Notes under the pieces: generated by a model
The model's database searches: none
What the model was told of the DNA's origin: nothing
The model's input: only the letters and a program-made list of their open reading frames with translations
Made by a program: the position numbers and the translations under genes
Source of the DNA: Trichomonas vaginalis G3
Lineage: Eukaryota; Parabasalia; Trichomonadida; Trichomonadidae
Reading direction: 5' to 3'
DNA: 64,000 bases
NCBI RefSeq assembly: GCF_026262505.1
Contig: NC_067206.1
Span: forward strand, 10,505,179 to 10,569,178
Part shown: positions 20,692-32,518 of the stretch, one piece after another
Numbering within the stretch: the stretch's first letter is position 1
Layout of the letters: each line of letters opens with the position of its first letter

Positions 20692-21563
20692 GAGATGGAT
20701 GTTTAATATTTGTGAGTGAGAATGCAAGCAGGAGTTTGGTACTTTAAGGCTAGGTTGAGATAGATTTCCCATTATATTATCTGTGAATATATTGTTTGAA
20801 AATTCAAGATATAAAAATATATTATCAAAAAATTTTATATTTTTAAATACAATAGGGTGGAAGTATAGTACGATGAGATAGCAATGATATATTTTATAAT
20901 GGGAGGTAATCTGAAGATAAGTAGCAAATTTTATGCGATTTTGATTGGGAGTTGGAGGGTGTGAGTACTATAGCATGTAATAGTATCTCACACCCTCCAA
21001 TTCTTCCTATGGCGCCGAAAAATTTTTGGTGAAATGCGACGACATTTCACCAAAAATTTTCGGTGCCATATAGAGAACTATAGTCTGCGAGGTACTGATT
21101 CTATCTATGTACCTCGCAGACCATAGTTCTCAGCCAAAATGTCAAAAATTTTGGAAATTCGAAATAATTTTTTTGAGAAAAAATTAACCGTTTAACATTG
21201 CCAAAAATCTAAAAAACTCACAATTTTTTTAAATTGATAACCCTCAAACCGTTTCCAATCAATAATTTGAGAGTCTATATGATAATGTAAAAGTTAAAAC
21301 ATTCAAGTATTTAAGTATTTCTTTAAAATATTAAGTTTTTTATTTTTCCAATAAAATTCTAATATCAAATATTTTTATTTAACGATTAATTTTATTTATA
21401 TTTTTATAGTTTTTTTAAGAAAAAATATTGTTAGGGTTTTATGGATTTTCAATTAATATACAAGATAATTCATGAATGTATATATTTCCAAGTTTTTAAG
21501 GACGCAACACTTTACATTTGTAAACTGTCAAAAATGAAGTCACGCTATTTTTCATGCATTACA
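20692..21563 (-). repeat. Right TIR of A, unit 1
   Basis: Uninterrupted 872-bp terminal repeat, reverse complement of the left TIR, ending CTATTTTTCATGCATTACA. It includes a palindrome block at 20946-21134. Confidence 0.88.
20946..21134. repeat. Palindromes P1', P2', P3' in the right TIR of A
   Basis: Three consecutive palindromes homologous to P1-P3 of the array in E and in the same order, with stems GGAGGGTGTGAG, ATGGCGCCGAAAAATTTT and GAACTATAGTCTGCGAGG. The following sequence starts like P4 (GCCAAAATG) but is no longer palindromic. Copies: 1246-1344 with 2799-2893 (split by E), 23560-23755 and 63783-63972. Confidence 0.9.
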
Positions 21564-22168
21564 CTGTTCCCAAAAGAACAGGCTTTAACAAATCGAAAGT
21601 GAGGAACTCCATCACTCCTGATCTTGAGGAAACGGAGTTCTGGAGCTCCTGAAGAGGTAGAATGGCTGCCTTATTCTTCTGATCAGCAGAGGCCCTTTAC
21701 CATTTGGGCCTCTGCTGATACAGATTCAGGAGCTCCGGAGCTCCCTTTCGTAGGATTGGGAGCTCTGGAGCTCCTGAAAAGCAGAAGGCTGCTTTGATCT
21801 TAAATCAGCAGAGGCCCAAATGGTAAAGGGCCTCTGCTGATACAGATTCAGGAGCTCCGGAGCTCCCTTTCGTAGGGATTGGGAGCTCTGGAGCTCCTGT
21901 AAGGGAATAAGGTCTCTCACACAACCATTAAATTTTTTTTGAAACACGTCCCCTGCAATTGCACTGTATGTCAAAAAACTACTTTACAAAATGGTGGCAA
22001 TTTGGCCGCACAATTTTGTAGTCTTCCCAAAAAATCCCTAATTTTAATTTCAGATGAAATCTCGCAAAATAACATTGTTTTAACCATATAAATATATATA
22101 TATTATATATTGTATAGTGATTTTTAAATATTTTTATGAGTAAAATCGAGAGTGAGGAAATGTGGACT
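21564..22168. other. Right flank with hairpin repeats, no gene
   Basis: About 21600-21900 holds two units, 122 bp apart, of palindromes around GGAGCTCCGGAGCTCC and ATCAGCAGAGGCCC...GGGCCTCTGCTGAT. The two copies of the latter (21682-21719 and 21804-21841) have inverted centres. 21900-22168 is AT-rich with nothing recognisable. The 82-codon minus-strand frame is a by-product. Confidence 0.8.
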
Positions 22169-22305
22169 ACAAAAAACGATAGAAATGAATAGTTTACATG
22201 GAAATTCTATACTTACAAGTATTCAATGTCACTTTTGTGCTCGAGATTTTGATTCTAGTATACTATGTATTTGTTAGCTCATTGTAAAGTTGTGGTGAAA
22301 ATTGA

Positions 22306-22632
<327 letters not shown>

Positions 22633-22939
22633 AAACATAACATTCTTGTTTATCTCATCATATGGTTCATATTTTCGCGTTCTGAAAGCAGAAAACGAAT
22701 TTTTGGAATGCAAAGATTCCGAATCATACGGAATAGAAAATAGACGATCTATCAAGTAGTAAACTATATAGTATTATAAAAATGAAAAACTATTTTTTCA
22801 TAGAAAAATAAAAAATAACGTATATTTTCAGTGGAGAATCCGGTCCTGGGAACAATGAAATACGAAGCCCTGACCAAAGTATAGTCTGGGCCTGCAAGTA
22901 CAATCCTCATGACCGAACTTCCAAAAATCTCCCAAATTC

Positions 22940-23146
22940 TTGATTGTCTCTTGGGAGCTCGGTCATGTGGAACAAAATATTCATCAATATCATTCAGACA
23001 AAATCATTCCTACCGTTTTTAGCCATTTAAGAGCGAGATTTTTCGCTGACTTTGTGATTGAAAAAGTCAAACGAAGAATTACGCTCTTAAATGACTATAG
23101 AACTAGAACAACTATCGACAAGATACAAATGGCATGTAATGCATGA
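22940..23146 (+). pseudogene. Second copy of the unrecognised gene remnant
   Basis: Same 68-codon frame as at 617-823, again ending inside the TIR of transposon A (start 23135). The identity of the copies shows that duplication of the 22-kb unit followed the insertion of A. Confidence 0.45.
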
Positions 23147-24010
23147 AAAATAGCGTGACTTCATTTTTGACAGTTTACAAATGTAAAGTGTTGCGTCCTT
23201 AAAAACTTGGAAATATATACATTCATGAATTATCTTGTATATTAATTGAAAATCCATAAAACCCTAACAATATTTTTTCTTAAAAAAACTATAAAAATAT
23301 AAATAAAATTAATCGTTAAATAAAAATATTTGATATTAGAATTTTATTGGAAAAATAAAAAACTTAATATTTTAAAGAAATACTTAAATACTTGAATGTT
23401 TTAACTTTTACATTATCATATAGACTCTCAAATTATTGATTGGAAACGGTTTGAGGGTTATCAATTTAAAAAAATTGTGAGTTTTTTAGATTTTTGGCAA
23501 TGTTAAACGGTTAATTTTTTCTCAAAAAAATTATTTCGAATTTCCAAAATTTTTGACATTTTGGCTGAGAACTATGGTCTGCGAGGTACATAGATAGAAT
23601 CAGTACCTCGCAGACTATAGTTCTCTATATGGCACCGAAAATTTTTGGTGAAATGTCGTCGCATTTCACCAAAAATTTTTCGGCGCCATAGGAAGAATTG
23701 GAGGGTGTGAGATACTATTACATGCTATAGTACTCACACCCTCCAACTCCCAATCAAAATCGCATAAAATTTGCTACTTATCTTCAGATTACCTCCCATT
23801 ATAAAATATATCATTGCTATCTCATCGTACTATACTTCCACCCTATTGTATTTAAAAATATAAAATTTTTTGATAATATATTTTTATATCTTGAATTTTC
23901 AAACAATATATTCACAGATAATATAATGGGAAATCTATCTCAACCTAGCCTTAAAGTACCAAACTCCTGCTTGCATTCTCACTCACAAATATTAAACATC
24001 CATCTCCAAA
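23135..24010 (+). repeat. Left TIR of A, unit 2 (no insertions)
   Basis: Uninterrupted counterpart of the left TIR. It shows the single-copy target sites for E at 23662-23667 and for F1 at 23847-23935. Confidence 0.88.
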
Positions 24011-24211
24011 AAACTAAATTCTTCACAATTTTTTTTAAAATTGAGAACATAAAAAACGTATGCATTCAATAATTTAAGATACTAACAAATATTACAAACT
24101 TCAAAATATCAGATATTAACGTTTTTCAATTAAAAAAAATATCGAGATTGGGACAAAGTTGCAATTCGGCACTTTTTGTAAAAAAATGGGGTCATACTCA
24201 TAATGAATAGA

Positions 24212-24730
24212 GACTTATAGCCAAGTCTTGATATCATGCAGGGAGAATATACATTGATAAGCAATTATATTTTATAGTAGTAGTATTCAGAAATTCTTAC
24301 AATTTACAATACAATTTTCAAAAATGGATAAAGACTTATAGCCAAGTCTTGATATCATGCAGGGAGAATATACATTGATAAGCAATTATATTTTATAGTA
24401 GTAGTATTCAGAAATTCTTACAATTTACAATACAATTTTCAAAAATGGATAAAGACTTATAGCCAAGTCTTGATATCATGCAGGGAGAATATACATTGAT
24501 AAGCAATTATATTTTATAGTAGTAGTATTCAGAAATTCTTACAATTTACAATACAATTTTCAAAAATGGATAAAGACTTATAGCCAAGTCTTGATATCAT
24601 GCAGGGAGAATATACATTGATAAGCAATTATATTTTATAGTAGTAGTATTCAGAAATTCTTACAATTTACAATACAATTTTCAAAAATGGATAAAGACTT
24701 ATAGCCAAGTCTTGATATCATGCAGGGAGA
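24212..24730. repeat. 121-bp tandem array in A, unit 2
   Basis: Same repeat as at 5415-5933; the first two starts are at 24212 and 24333. Confidence 0.95.
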
Positions 24731-24939
24731 CTCTCTACAAATACAAAAATTGATTATCATAAGGAAATACAAATTTATCAATTTTCATGTGAAAATTACA
24801 TAAATTTGTTCTCCAATAAATAGCAATAATACTTTGAATGTTATATTAAGTAATATAGCTTCAGGTAAATAAGCTTACACTTCAAAAATATACTGTTTAT
24901 TCATTAATTTTAAAAAAAGTCCAAATTATCTAATCTTGC

Positions 24940-26409
24940 TTACTCTTCCTTTAAACTTCTTTGTGCCAAATTTAATATTGCCTTCAAAGATGGAATAAGG
25001 ACACTAGGTTCAATCCTTCGGCTTTCGACAATTTCCAAAATGTGTTGAATTAATTTCAAACATTCATCGTGTTTTGAAGCTCTTTGCTCAACAATCTGAT
25101 TATCTGCCCTTGTAAGAATTCTTACTGCTCTTTTTTCATTCAAAACATTAGCGACTTGAACCTTAATAATCACATTTGGAATCACAACAGTGATGAGAGT
25201 TATGACGATGTCATCAATGCGCTCATTTTTCTTACCCAAGAAAAATGTTTGCTTTAATTGATGAAAGTGTGATTCCGCAATGTTATTCGTGGAATCACCT
25301 TCTCCACGATATAACATCATCCAATGTTCTTTGGTTCTTCTCCATTGTTTATCGAAATACTTCAAAGCGCGCGGTTCTTCTTCTTCTAACATTGTTGTCA
25401 AGAACTCATATGTTTCATCAGACTCTTCAGCCAGCTTTTCTGCATTCGTTGCATCTGCACGTAATGTCAAAAAGTCCAGTGCTAAATAGAAGTTCTCAAA
25501 ATTCTGTGGATTGTCAAAATAGCTTCCAACTTTTGCACATGCGCGTAAAACATGCACAGCGCACCAACTGAGCTGCGCAAGAGGAAATCCGTCCTCAATT
25601 GCGCGAGCAATGTTTAGCGCACAGTCAGCGCTCCAATGCTGTGGATCCAGGTGCGCAAACTCACAGAATTTCACCAAACATTCTTGAATTTTTTCAGATG
25701 TCTGAGGGTTCACTAAAAAATAGCAAAAGGGGAAAATTGTGTTTTGACTTGTTTTCATTGTTACTGCAAACAATTGGATCTTTCCTTTAATTAAAGAATG
25801 AGTGGAATCGACGTGGAGAGGGTTATCAATGCTATGCACCAATTCTTTTGCAGCAAAAGGTGCATATATGATTGTAAACTCGGAAAAATCTCCATTGTAA
25901 TCAAATTGAACGAGATCATCTGGGCACTCTTCCTGTAAATTATTCAAAAATGCTTCCAAAGAAGTGTAAGGATCGTTTGATAATCTTTGTGCAATAATCT
26001 CATCAAGGCGATAAAATTTGTGCTTTAAAGCATCAGTAGACTGCGCGAAAAGTTTCATCGTTTCTTTGTTATTCGTATCAATTCCGAACTTATCAAAAAA
26101 TGCTTTTTGAGCAAGAAATTGCTTTCCACCGTTTTTAATATAAAGTTCGATCCATTTTTGATAAAATTTACTCGCGTAATGTGAACCCATTTCAACTCCT
26201 ATATGATGGCAATGTTCTTCATTAACTTTGCTTATAGTAAACACTCCATTTTGTTCTTCAACCCTAAATTTTGCCTTGCATAGGGGATACGAACATGAAT
26301 AAGTGACATATTGCTTTGGAGATCCCGTTCTTCTTCTGTATGGGACACCGCCCTTGACTTCCTGTTTAATACCAAAAGCAATAAGCTCCTCTAAGTCCAC
26401 CGAAATCAT
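24940..26409 (-). CDS. MULE transposase of element A, unit 2
   Basis: Paralogue of 6143-7612 with the same start choice, zinc-binding residues and DDE residues. Differences are few, for example Ala instead of Thr next to the conserved Cys of the C-x2-H motif (WCAVH) and Gln instead of Arg near residue 336. The frame is open throughout. The same element B insertion lies 42 bp upstream of the ATG (start 26452), so this insertion predates the unit duplication. Either copy could encode an active enzyme if the Inr next to the ATG is enough for transcription. Confidence 0.9.
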   Translation of the reverse strand: MISVDLEELIAFGIKQEVKGGVPYRRRTGSPKQYVTYSCSYPLCKAKFRVEEQNGVFTISKVNEEHCHHIGVEMGSHYASKFYQKWIELYIKNGGKQFLAQKAFFDKFGIDTNNKETMKLFAQSTDALKHKFYRLDEIIAQRLSNDPYTSLEAFLNNLQEECPDDLVQFDYNGDFSEFTIIYAPFAAKELVHSIDNPLHVDSTHSLIKGKIQLFAVTMKTSQNTIFPFCYFLVNPQTSEKIQECLVKFCEFAHLDPQHWSADCALNIARAIEDGFPLAQLSWCAVHVLRACAKVGSYFDNPQNFENFYLALDFLTLRADATNAEKLAEESDETYEFLTTMLEEEEPRALKYFDKQWRRTKEHWMMLYRGEGDSTNNIAESHFHQLKQTFFLGKKNERIDDIVITLITVVIPNVIIKVQVANVLNEKRAVRILTRADNQIVEQRASKHDECLKLIQHILEIVESRRIEPSVLIPSLKAILNLAQRSLKEE

Positions 26410-26662
26410 AAAAATGAAGTGATTTTGAAAAGAGTTAACAAAATTCAAATCGAATGGGGGACAAACTCGCCCATTGTCACTTTTCATTAACCTTAAACTT
26501 GTAATTTTCATTATTTTTAATTAACCTTATTTCTTTCCCAATTCCTGATTTATTTTATTCACTTACTATTAAAAGTCACATTTTAATAAAATATAATAAT
26601 TTATTTATAGCATTTTTTACTATACTGTAATAAAAAATTAATTATAATAAATTAAATGTTTA

Positions 26663-27031
26663 TTAAATCAAATGTTTTCTTTGCAATAATATTTTTAATG
26701 TTGAGTAAACAATGTTGGGATCAAGTGTATCATTTTTCAGACCTTTCTGAACAGCTTCAAGCATACTGATGCATTCGACTTTTTTAAATTGTGTCATTTC
26801 TTCGAAATCTCTTGTGACTTTTTTGATAACTTTAACACTTCTCTCTGAATCCAGACCTTTAATTTGCAACTTAATCAGGAATGAAGGAACAACACTGGAA
26901 TATAACTCGATGACAAGTTCATCGAGTCGAAGATTTGGTTGTACACCACTTGTATGTGCCGGATACCATTGTGTCAAATTTTTTCTGAAATTAACTTTAA
27001 AAGTACTAAGTAAGATCATGAGATATAGCAA
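26663..27031 (-). pseudogene. C-terminal MULE fragment of B, unit 2
   Basis: Same as 7866-8234, with no difference seen in the translated product. Confidence 0.75.
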
Positions 27032-27062
27032 TATATGTTTAAACTAACTTATATTTTGTCAT

Positions 27063-29644
27063 AAGACGAAATGGTGGAAGTGAGGTGAAGTCAAAAGTGA
27101 CATATATTTGGCCGGCTAAATTCCCCTTTAGTTTACATGTCAAAATTACAATAAATTAATTATTTTGCTTAGCAATTAGCTATGTATTAAAACTAAAATT
27201 ATTACTATTCAATTCTATACATTCAAATATTAAACAATTCAAATTTAATAACAAAGATATTACAATAAATAAAAAAAATGATTAAAAATGTCCCTGAAAA
27301 TTTTCTGAAAGCTATCTCGTGTTTAGGTCTCAATTTTTTTAGAAATAGAAAAAGATTGGATTTAACTTTCAAACATTATATATAGTTTTGTATATGGAAG
27401 CCTTTAAATACAAGTTAATGATATGGAGTTGTATTGCGAGGAAGAGGGAATCAAAGAAATTGACGAAGTTCCAGAATTTTATTCAACAATTCTTAATCAA
27501 TTAACAAAAACTATACCGAAACTTATCTTACCATCCAAATCAAATCACATTACATACGGAATAAACATTTAATCTTTTACCATTAAAATTATATTTATAC
27601 GTTATTTAATTTTTTACGTCTAAGTTGAATAGGATAATAGCCGAAGATATAAAGTAACTATAGTTTACAAGCTAAGGAACAAATCAGCATTGAAACTAAA
27701 AAATGCTGAAATATTATAATAAATTGAAGAAATACTGTGATAGAATACCTAGTTATACTAGATACTATTATAATATGAATTCATTTGTATTGAATATCGA
27801 TAATAAAAAATCGATGAAATATTAAAATGAGAATAAATTAATAATGAGATTATAAATTAGAATTATTTCTCTTTTATTTAAAATAAAAACTTAGTTCTAT
27901 TTAAATTCGATAAAGAAGTACGAAAAAGTTGTATTATACGTATGATGTTGCCCGATGTTTGGTAACACTATTGTAGAATATAAGCATATATGATAGAAAA
28001 GCAATATGCTTAATATCGAGTAATTCTAATTTTTTACGAAATTATTCAAATACGTTATTTTTTAAAATGAAAAGATAAGCATACCATTATGCAGTAGTTT
28101 GCGCACATATACTATGCTGATGAAAGTTGGTCTCTAATTCGAAACTTGAGTCTGTCAAATTGACGTTCAAGTATTAAAAAGTTGTATTATACGTATGATG
28201 TTGCCCGATGTTTGGTAACACTATTGTAGAATATAAGCATATATGATAGAAAAGCAATATGCTTAATATCGAGTAATTCTAATTTTTTACGAAATTATTC
28301 AAATACGTTATTTTTTAAAATGAAAAGATAAGCATACCATTATGCAGTAGTTTGCGCACATATACTATGCTGATGAAAGTTGGTCTCTAATTCGAAACTT
28401 GAGTCTGTCAAATTGACGTTCAAGTATTAAAAAGTTGTATTATACGTATGATGTTGCCCGATGTTTGGTAACACTATTGTAGAATATAAGCATATATGAT
28501 AGAAAAGCAATATGCTTAATATCGAGTAATTCTAATTTTTTACGAAATTATTCAAATACGTTATTTTTTAAAATGAAAAGATAAGCATACCATTATGCAG
28601 TAGTTTGCGCACATATACTATGCTGATGAAAGTTGGTCTCTAATTCGAAACTTGAGTCTGTCAAATTGACGTTCAAGTATTAAAAAGTTGTATTATACGT
28701 ATGATGTTGCCCGATGTTTGGTAACACTATTGTAGAATATAAGCATATATGATAGAAAAGCAATATGCTTAATATCGAGTAATTCTAATTTTTACGAAAT
28801 TATTCAAATACGTTATTTTTTAAAATGAAAAGATAAGCATACCATTATGCAGTAGTTTGCGCACATATACTATGCTGATGAAAGTTGGTCTCTAATTCGA
28901 AACTTGAGTCTGTCAAATTGACGTTCCATTTTATTTTAATCGATATTCAATACAAATGAATTCATATTATAATAGTATCTAGTATAACTAGGTATTCTAT
29001 CACAGTATTTCTTCAATTTATTATAATATTTCAGCATTTTTAGTTTCAATGCTGATTTGTTCCTTAGCTTGTAAACTATAGTTACTTTATATCTTCGGCT
29101 ATTATCCTATTCAACTTAGACGTAAAAAAATTAAATAACGTATAAATATAATTTTAATGGTAAAAGATTAAATGTTTATTCCGTATGTAATGTGATTTGA
29201 TTTGGATGGTAAGATAAGTTTCGGTATAGTTTTTGTTAATTGATTAAGAATTGTTGAATAAAATTCTGGAACTTCGTCAATTTCTTTGATTCCTTCTTGA
29301 AGCGTTGAAATTTCTTATTGACTCTCTTTTTATAACTTTTGAAAGAAACCGTAAAAATTGTGAAACATGCTTTTTAATAAAAAACAATTTTGATGAAAGC
29401 CATAAATTAATTTAAAATTGAAATAAATTTTTGAAATCTATGATATTGAATAAAAAAATTTATAGTGTAGATATTGATATAGATATAGATGTTAATTTTA
29501 ATATGATATTTGATAAAATTTTTTTTATCAAAACATACTGATAATAGGTTGACATGTAATATGATATTTTGCCTTGTAAATATATTTGGTCGGCAAAATA
29601 ACCTAATTACTCTTATTTTGAGTTCACTTCCACCATTTCGTCTT
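27063..29644. mobile_element. Non-autonomous element 'H', unit 2
   Basis: Same ends and fold-back arms as at 8266-12290, without C and I and with four satellite units instead of three. It provides the clean empty sites for C and I. Confidence 0.75.
27928..28926. repeat. 253-bp satellite in H, unit 2 (4 copies)
   Basis: Starts at 27928, 28181, 28434 and 28687. One more unit than in unit 1, with near-identical sequence. Confidence 0.93.
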
Positions 29645-30021
29645 GAGTGGGGGACAAACTCGCCCATTGTCACTTTTCATTAACCTTAAACTTGTAATTT
29701 TCATTATTTTTAATTAACCTTATTTCTTTCCCAATTCCTGATTTATTTTATTCACTTACTATTAAAAGTCACATTTTAATAAAATATAATAATTTATTTA
29801 TAGCATTTTTTACTATACTGTAATAAAAAATTAATTATAATAAATTAAATGTTTATTAAATTAGAGATGCGAGTTTCCGAATTTTTTTAGCCCTGGGATG
29901 TCATAACCGCTGCGGTTTTGTAAAATTTGGGATAAATTTTGACAATCCATTTTTTGTGGGATGTACGTTTATATCAATTTGCTCGGCGTTTGCCGAGCTA
30001 TTGTACAATCCTACTCGAATT

Positions 30022-30515
30022 CATTACGCAGCCCTGGTCACTCAAAGGCCGGGGCATACAATTACAAAATAGTAGAGTGAGACTCTTCTAATTTCTTCCA
30101 ATCACAAGGAAGATCTTAGAAGAGCCTCACTCTACTCGAACACATTACGCAGCCCTGGTCACTCAAAGGCCGGGGCATACAATTACAAAATAGTAGAGTG
30201 AGACTCTTCTAATTTCTTCCAATCACAAGGAAGATCTTAGAAGAGCCTCACTCTACTCGAACACATTACGCAGCCCTGGTCACTCAAAGGCCAGGGCATA
30301 CAATTACAAAATAGTAGAGTGAGACTCTTCTAATTTCTTCCAATCACAAGGAAGATCTTAGAAGAGCCTCACTCTACTCGAACACATTACGCAGCCCTGG
30401 TCACTCAAAGGCCGGGGCATACAATTACAAAATAGTAGAGTGAGACTCTTCTAATTTCTTCCAATCACAAGGAAGATCTTAGAAGAGCCTCACTCTGCTC
30501 GAACACATTACGCAG
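30022..30515. repeat. 121-bp tandem array in J (about 4 copies)
   Basis: CATTACGCAGC starts at 30022, 30143, 30264, 30385 and 30506, exactly 121 bp apart. Each unit holds a 64-bp palindrome (stem GTAGAGTGAGACTCTTCT or near) and a short CCCTGG/CCGGGG palindrome. Point differences between units argue against simple assembly duplication. Confidence 0.95.
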
Positions 30516-30774
30516 CTCCTGCTCAACAATGAGCAGGTCTTACCACTTTGAGAGGCTTTCGCTCGAGTTCTGATGCAGATCCCAACGCGAGCGAGAGTCT
30601 CTCAAGCAAGCTTCTAATTCGTAGCTAGAGTTTCACTCTTATGAACAGGCAGCCAATTTGAGAGACTTTCGCTCGAGATCTAATGAAAAATCAGAACTCG
30701 GCCAAAAATTGCCCAAACAGGCTTGTAATTCGTAGCTATAGTATTGATCGTATGGATGTGTAGCCAATCTGAGA

Positions 30775-30821
30775 GACTTTCGCTCGATGTCTGATATTGC
30801 ATCAGACATCGAGCGAAAGTC
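30775..30821. repeat. Perfect 47-bp hairpin in J
   Basis: Two 21-base arms (GACTTTCGCTCGATGTCTGA then T) flank a 5-base centre. Diverged relatives of the arm (GAGACTTTCGCTCGA) occur near 30550 and 30660, in less perfect palindromes. Confidence 0.92.
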
Positions 30822-31447
30822 ACTCAAAACAGCTTAGACATGTCTATTTTGACGGCATTAAATGATTTCATAGGAAATGTCTCAGTTGTTAATTAAGTTC
30901 ACGTGAGCTTTTATGAATGAAAATAAGTAAAAAAAAAGAATTTTCTCAAAAAAAATTGTGTACGCATTGAAATTTTTATCTATAAATTTAGATATGTCAT
31001 CAATAATATAATATAATTTTAAATTCGTGGAGTACACTTGGGATAATTGAATATGGGCTACCCCATCCCAACCTCTCAAACTTCCTCTGAATTTGGACAA
31101 GGTATCCCAATCCCAAAGACCTATCTGAATAAAATGAAATAAGTATATTATATATATTATTTATTTGCTAATAATGAGCATAAATCGCTAAAATTATGAA
31201 GAAATTAAAAATTAAAAATTAAAATTAGAAAAAAATGTTGATTTAATGAGAGAATATTGTATAAAAATAGAATTATTTAGCTAAAATACGTATTAATTTT
31301 ATGATATTATCAATCACATTAACGAAAATCGCCCATTTTTAATTCAAATGGGCGGGAAAAAAAATAAAATTCCAAAAAAAATTGAATTGGGGAAACGATA
31401 GGGACGGGATATGAGAAACCCCATATGTTTGGGAATTTTTCGCATCA

Positions 31448-31723
31448 CTATATTAAATCAAATGTTTTCTTTGCAATAATATTTAATGTTGAGTAAACAA
31501 TGTTGGGATCAAGTGTATCATTTTTCAGACCTTTCTGAACAGCTTCAAGCATACTGATGCATTCGACTTTTTTAAATTGTGTCATTTCTTCGAAATCTCT
31601 TGTGACTTTTTTGATAACTTTAACACTTCTCTCTGAATCCAGACCTTTAATTTGCAACTTAATCAGGAATGAAGGAACAACACTGGAATATAACTCGATG
31701 ACAAGTTCATCGAGTCGAAGATT
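31448..31723 (-). pseudogene. C-terminal MULE fragment of B beside hAT-like J, unit 2
   Basis: Counterpart of 12502-12776. Its 3' end abuts the right target duplication of J (31451-31458), and the last codons differ from the other copies after a 3-bp deletion near 31482. The frame continues into the array up to 31858. Confidence 0.7.
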
Positions 31724-31725
31724 TG

Positions 31726-32518
31726 GTTGTACACCACTTGTATGTGCCGGATACCATTGTGTCAAATTTTTTCTGAAATTAACTTTAAAAGTACTAAGTA
31801 AGATCATGAGATATAGCAATATATGTTTAAACCAACTTATATTTTGGTTGTACACCACTTGTATGTGCCGGATACCATTGTGTCAAATTTTTTTCTGAAA
31901 TTAACTTTAAAAGTACTAAGTAAGATCATGAGATATAGCAATATATGTTTAAACCAACTTATTTTGGTTGTACACCACTTGTATGTGCCGGATACCATTG
32001 TGTCAAATTTTTTCTGAAATTAACTTTAAAAGTACTAAGTAAGATCATGAGATATAGCAATATATGTTTAAACCAACTTATATTTTGGTTGTACACCACT
32101 TGTATGTGCCGGATACCATTGTGTCAAATTTTTTCTGAAATTAACTTTAAAAGTACTAAGTAAGATCATGAGATATAGCAATATATGTTTAAACTAACTT
32201 ATATTTTGGTTGTACACCACTTGTATGTGCCGGATACCATTGTGTCAAATTTTTTCTGAAATTAACTTTAAAAGTACTAAGTAAGATCATGAGATATAGC
32301 AATATATGTTTAAACTAACTTATATTTTGGTTGTACACCACTTGTATGTGCCGGATACCATTGTGTCAAATTTTTTCTGAAATTAACTTTAAAAGTACTA
32401 AGTAAGATCATGAGATATAGCAATATATGTTTAAACCAACTTATATTTTGGTTGTACACCACTTGTATGTGCCGGATACCATTGTGTCAAATTTTTTCTG
32501 AAATTAACTTTAAAAGTA
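31726..32518. repeat. 120/121-bp tandem array in B, unit 2 (about 6.6 copies)
   Basis: Same repeat as at 12777, with fewer units and different variant units, so the arrays have changed independently since duplication. Confidence 0.93.

Larger units (their letters stand above)
812..21563 (-). mobile_element. Autonomous MULE 'A' with nested insertions (unit 1)
   Basis: The ends form inverted repeats beginning TGTAATGCATGAAAAATAG and, with insertions removed, 872 bp long (left 812-5213 with gaps, right 20692-21563). Without nested elements the core is about 5.6 kb and holds a MULE transposase (6143-7612, minus), a divergent coiled-coil gene (interrupted here, whole at 62605-63096) and a small minus-strand frame (20328-20519). 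Long TIRs, a MULE-type transposase and an accessory coiled-coil gene recall the two-gene layout of maize MuDR; that is an analogy, not demonstrated homology of the accessory gene. No matching 9-bp duplication is visible at the outer ends, so at least one flank may have been rearranged. Nested inside: E, F1, B (with H, C and I), F2 (with G) and D. Confidence 0.8.
29862..31450. mobile_element. hAT-like non-autonomous element 'J'
   Basis: Ends TAGAGATGCGA and, inverted, TAGTGATGCGA, flanked by a perfect 8-bp duplication TATTAAAT (29854-29861 and 31451-31458); unit 1 has a single copy at 12500-12507. Terminal TAG, a short imperfect TIR and an 8-bp duplication fit the hAT superfamily. It has no transposase gene. 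Contents are a 121-bp palindrome-bearing array (30022-30515), further palindromes (30516-30840) and AT-rich filler (30840-31440) with nothing recognisable. Confidence 0.82.
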
